From Affinundibacterium flavidum (GTDB taxonomy: Bacteria; Pseudomonadota; Gammaproteobacteria; Burkholderiales; Burkholderiaceae_D), in the NCBI RefSeq assembly GCF_014284175.1, contig NZ_JACOGA010000017.1:62001-126000 (forward strand): a stretch of 64,000 bases of DNA, in the 5' to 3' direction. The notes beneath the pieces are model-generated. The model saw only the letters and a list, made by a program, of their open reading frames with translations, did not search any database and had not been told where the DNA came from. A program made the translations under genes and the position numbers. Shown here in pieces: positions 62,257 to 64,000 of the stretch (within the stretch, counting starts at the first letter, position 1; every line of letters starts with the position of its first letter).

Positions 62257-64000
62257 TCACTCGCCGGCTTGTTGATTTAGCCATTGTTGTGCCTGTGCCA
62301 ATGTTAAATCTAAAACAAACTTTATCTCTACGAATAAGCGATTCACTTCTTCCGTTTGCCCAGTCTTAATCGCAGTTTCGAGTTCTCGTGAAGTATCCAC
62401 AAAAACGATCGCACCCAGTGTCCCCATCGATCCGCGCATGGTATGGAAAATTCTAGCCGCTTCCTCCATTCTGGATTCTTTCCAGGCCTGCAGCGCGTGT
62501 TCAAATTGATCAGGGCTCTTGTTCACCATATTTTGAATCAAACCCACGAATGTATTTCGATAGGCAGGATTTCCTTCACAAAATGCCATAAACCGATTTG
62601 GATCAAAATGCGTGTGCTGATTGTCGCGTTCGTTGGCGTCGATCGCCTTAGGTTCAGTGACTTCATGTTGCCGTATTTCAAAACCGTGCCCCGTCAAATA
62701 ACGCTCTAAAGCCAACTGCAATTCTTTGCTTTCCAGTGGCTTGCTAACATAGTCATCCATGCCAGATTGCAAACAAATTTCTTTATCGCCATGCATAGCA
62801 GCGGCGGTCACCGCGATAATTGTCGGTTGCTTGATCGCCGAACTACGCACTATTTTTGTACTCTCTAAACCATCAAGCACAGGCATATGCAAATCCATCC
62901 AAACGATATCAAATGCTTCACGCGAAGCATCTGCCGCTAATATGTGATCGACCGCCTCCCTACCATCATTTGCCGTTTTTGCTTGATAACCCAAGCGTTC
63001 TAACATCATGCTGGCTACTTTACGATTGGTCGGATTATCGTCAACAATCAGCATCCGCAATGGAAAGCGTTGTCCCAAGGTAGGCAGGCCACTACGCCGC
63101 TCCTCTTCCACCGGATGTTTCCGAAGCCCTGCACTTTGAGAATCAAACAGCAACTGCAACAAGGCTTCCGCCAAATGAGATTCACGCACAGGTTTGAGTA
63201 GATGAGCTGCGCCAAATTGATCAAGTTCATCTTCACAACTATCCGCTTGCGATATCAAAGCTAAGACCGCTGACTGCGCCAAATTGGCATGGGAACGTAT
63301 CGATTGCAAATAATCTTTAGCCGGTATCTGATGCTGATCAATATTGATAATCACCAAATCCAATGCCTCATCTACTTGAGGCGCTCCTGCAATAAGTGCA
63401 TCTGAAACAATCGTACCGACCTGCTCCAGTGAATGTATTGTTTGAACCTGCATTCCATAATTGCGCAATCGATTGCACATGATCCGCATGCTTTGCGCAT
63501 TCTTATCAATCAATAATACTTTTCTTCCCTGCAAAGATCTGAGGTGTTCACGCGCCGCCATATCACTCGGGTTGGCATTCACTGCGGCTTCATCGTCATA
63601 GGCGTCAGCTTGAATCAATACGCTAAACACACTGCCCTGACCAACTTCACTTTGCAGCTGTATGTCACCACCCATGAGTTCGGCGAGACGTCGACTAATC
63701 GCAAGCCCCAACCCGGTTCCTCCATATTTTCTGGTTGTAGCAGCATCAATCTGTGTAAATGCGGAAAATAGATGTTCGACACTATCGGCAGGAATCCCAA
63801 TTCCCGTATCACGCACATGAATTTGCACTAGATTATTCGCATCCAGACCATTCATAGGATTTGGTTTAGTGACGTGAATAATGACGTCGCCATGCTCAGT
63901 AAACTTCACTGCGTTGCTCAATAAGTTCAAAACGATCTGGCGAACCCGTGTGATATCGCCCCAAATAAATTTAGGCACATCCGTATCGAATTCATACAGC
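62257..64000 (-). CDS. Hybrid histidine kinase with receiver and Hpt domains, partial
   Basis: This is the C-terminal part of a large BarA-like hybrid sensor kinase; the frame stays open to the right edge, so the sensor and phospho-acceptor His part are outside. The visible part begins with the HATPase domain (GDITRVRQIVLNLLSNAVKF, GIGIPADSVEHLFSAFTQID, KYGGTGLGLAISRRLAELMG). A degenerate receiver-like region follows (VLLIDKNAQSMRIMCNRLRN). A complete receiver domain comes next (RMLIVDDNPTNRKVASMMLE, with the phospho-accepting Asp in IVWMDLHMPVLDGLEST). It ends with an Hpt domain (ARIFHTMRGSMGTLGAIVF, with the His in FHTMRGS). It is 117 bases from the U32 gene. Confidence 0.92.
   Translation of the reverse strand, partial: LYEFDTDVPKFIWGDITRVRQIVLNLLSNAVKFTEHGDVIIHVTKPNPMNGLDANNLVQIHVRDTGIGIPADSVEHLFSAFTQIDAATTRKYGGTGLGLAISRRLAELMGGDIQLQSEVGQGSVFSVLIQADAYDDEAAVNANPSDMAAREHLRSLQGRKVLLIDKNAQSMRIMCNRLRNYGMQVQTIHSLEQVGTIVSDALIAGAPQVDEALDLVIINIDQHQIPAKDYLQSIRSHANLAQSAVLALISQADSCEDELDQFGAAHLLKPVRESHLAEALLQLLFDSQSAGLRKHPVEEERRSGLPTLGQRFPLRMLIVDDNPTNRKVASMMLERLGYQAKTANDGREAVDHILAADASREAFDIVWMDLHMPVLDGLESTKIVRSSAIKQPTIIAVTAAAMHGDKEICLQSGMDDYVSKPLESKELQLALERYLTGHGFEIRQHEVTEPKAIDANERDNQHTHFDPNRFMAFCEGNPAYRNTFVGLIQNMVNKSPDQFEHALQAWKESRMEEAARIFHTMRGSMGTLGAIVFVDTSRELETAIKTGQTEEVNRLFVEIKFVLDLTLAQAQQWLNQQAGE

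Overview
The window looks like a chromosomal segment of a betaproteobacterium of the order Burkholderiales, most likely an Oxalobacteraceae member such as Undibacterium or a relative. This is inferred from the gene string ihfB-rpsA-cmk-aroA-tyrA-pheA-serC-gyrA-ompA-ubiG-gph, from the protein sequences, and from a tmRNA with the tag ANDNSYALAA. No database search was run.

Region 1 (1-21417, all on the minus strand) is most of an extracellular contractile injection system (eCIS, Afp/PVC type). In transcription order it encodes a Pvc16-like DUF4255 protein, an unrecognised 278-aa protein, one sheath protein, a tube protein, a second tube-like protein, a DUF5908 peptide (55 aa, 17187-17354), a LysM hub protein, a VgrG-like spike, a PAAR tip, a gp25-like protein and a very large baseplate J/Afp11-like protein. 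These are followed by a fibre-like protein, a small internally duplicated protein, an Afp12-like baseplate protein and a giant tape-measure protein. The tape-measure frame is open for at least 2069 codons and runs off the left edge. Many genes overlap by 1-4 bases. The AAA+ ATPase and the cargo toxins expected of such loci are not in the window and may lie beyond its left edge.

Region 2 (21418-22910) is an AT-rich spacer of about 1.1 kb with back-to-back perfect palindromes. It is followed by a small divergently oriented helix-turn-helix regulator gene and a strong terminator.

Region 3 (23011-39774, minus strand) is core metabolism and information processing. It holds cysM, a ComEA-like helix-hairpin-helix protein, the LPS-related genes rfaE1, ugd, lapB and lapA, then ihfB, rpsA, cmk, aroA, tyrA, pheA, serC and gyrA. 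Several of its spacers hold long imperfect inverted repeats.

Region 4 (39775-49222) has ompA, ubiG-gph, the tmRNA gene ssrA with an inverted tmRNA-like remnant behind it, a SRPBCC protein, feoAB (minus) with a Fur-box-like site, and a class II ribonucleotide reductase.

Region 5 (49243-64000) holds tolC, a rhodanese, a PIMT-like protein and a TetR regulator (minus), then a cysteine-cluster protein, uppP and recQ (plus). It continues with a GntR/YtrA-type regulator with its candidate operator, a TraB/GumN protein and a two-gene ABC exporter, a U32 peptidase of RlhA type, and the C-terminal part of a hybrid histidine kinase cut by the right edge.

The most interesting system is the eCIS. Its tape-measure gene carries several independent in-frame tandem repeats, and a small fibre-like module sits between its two big baseplate genes.
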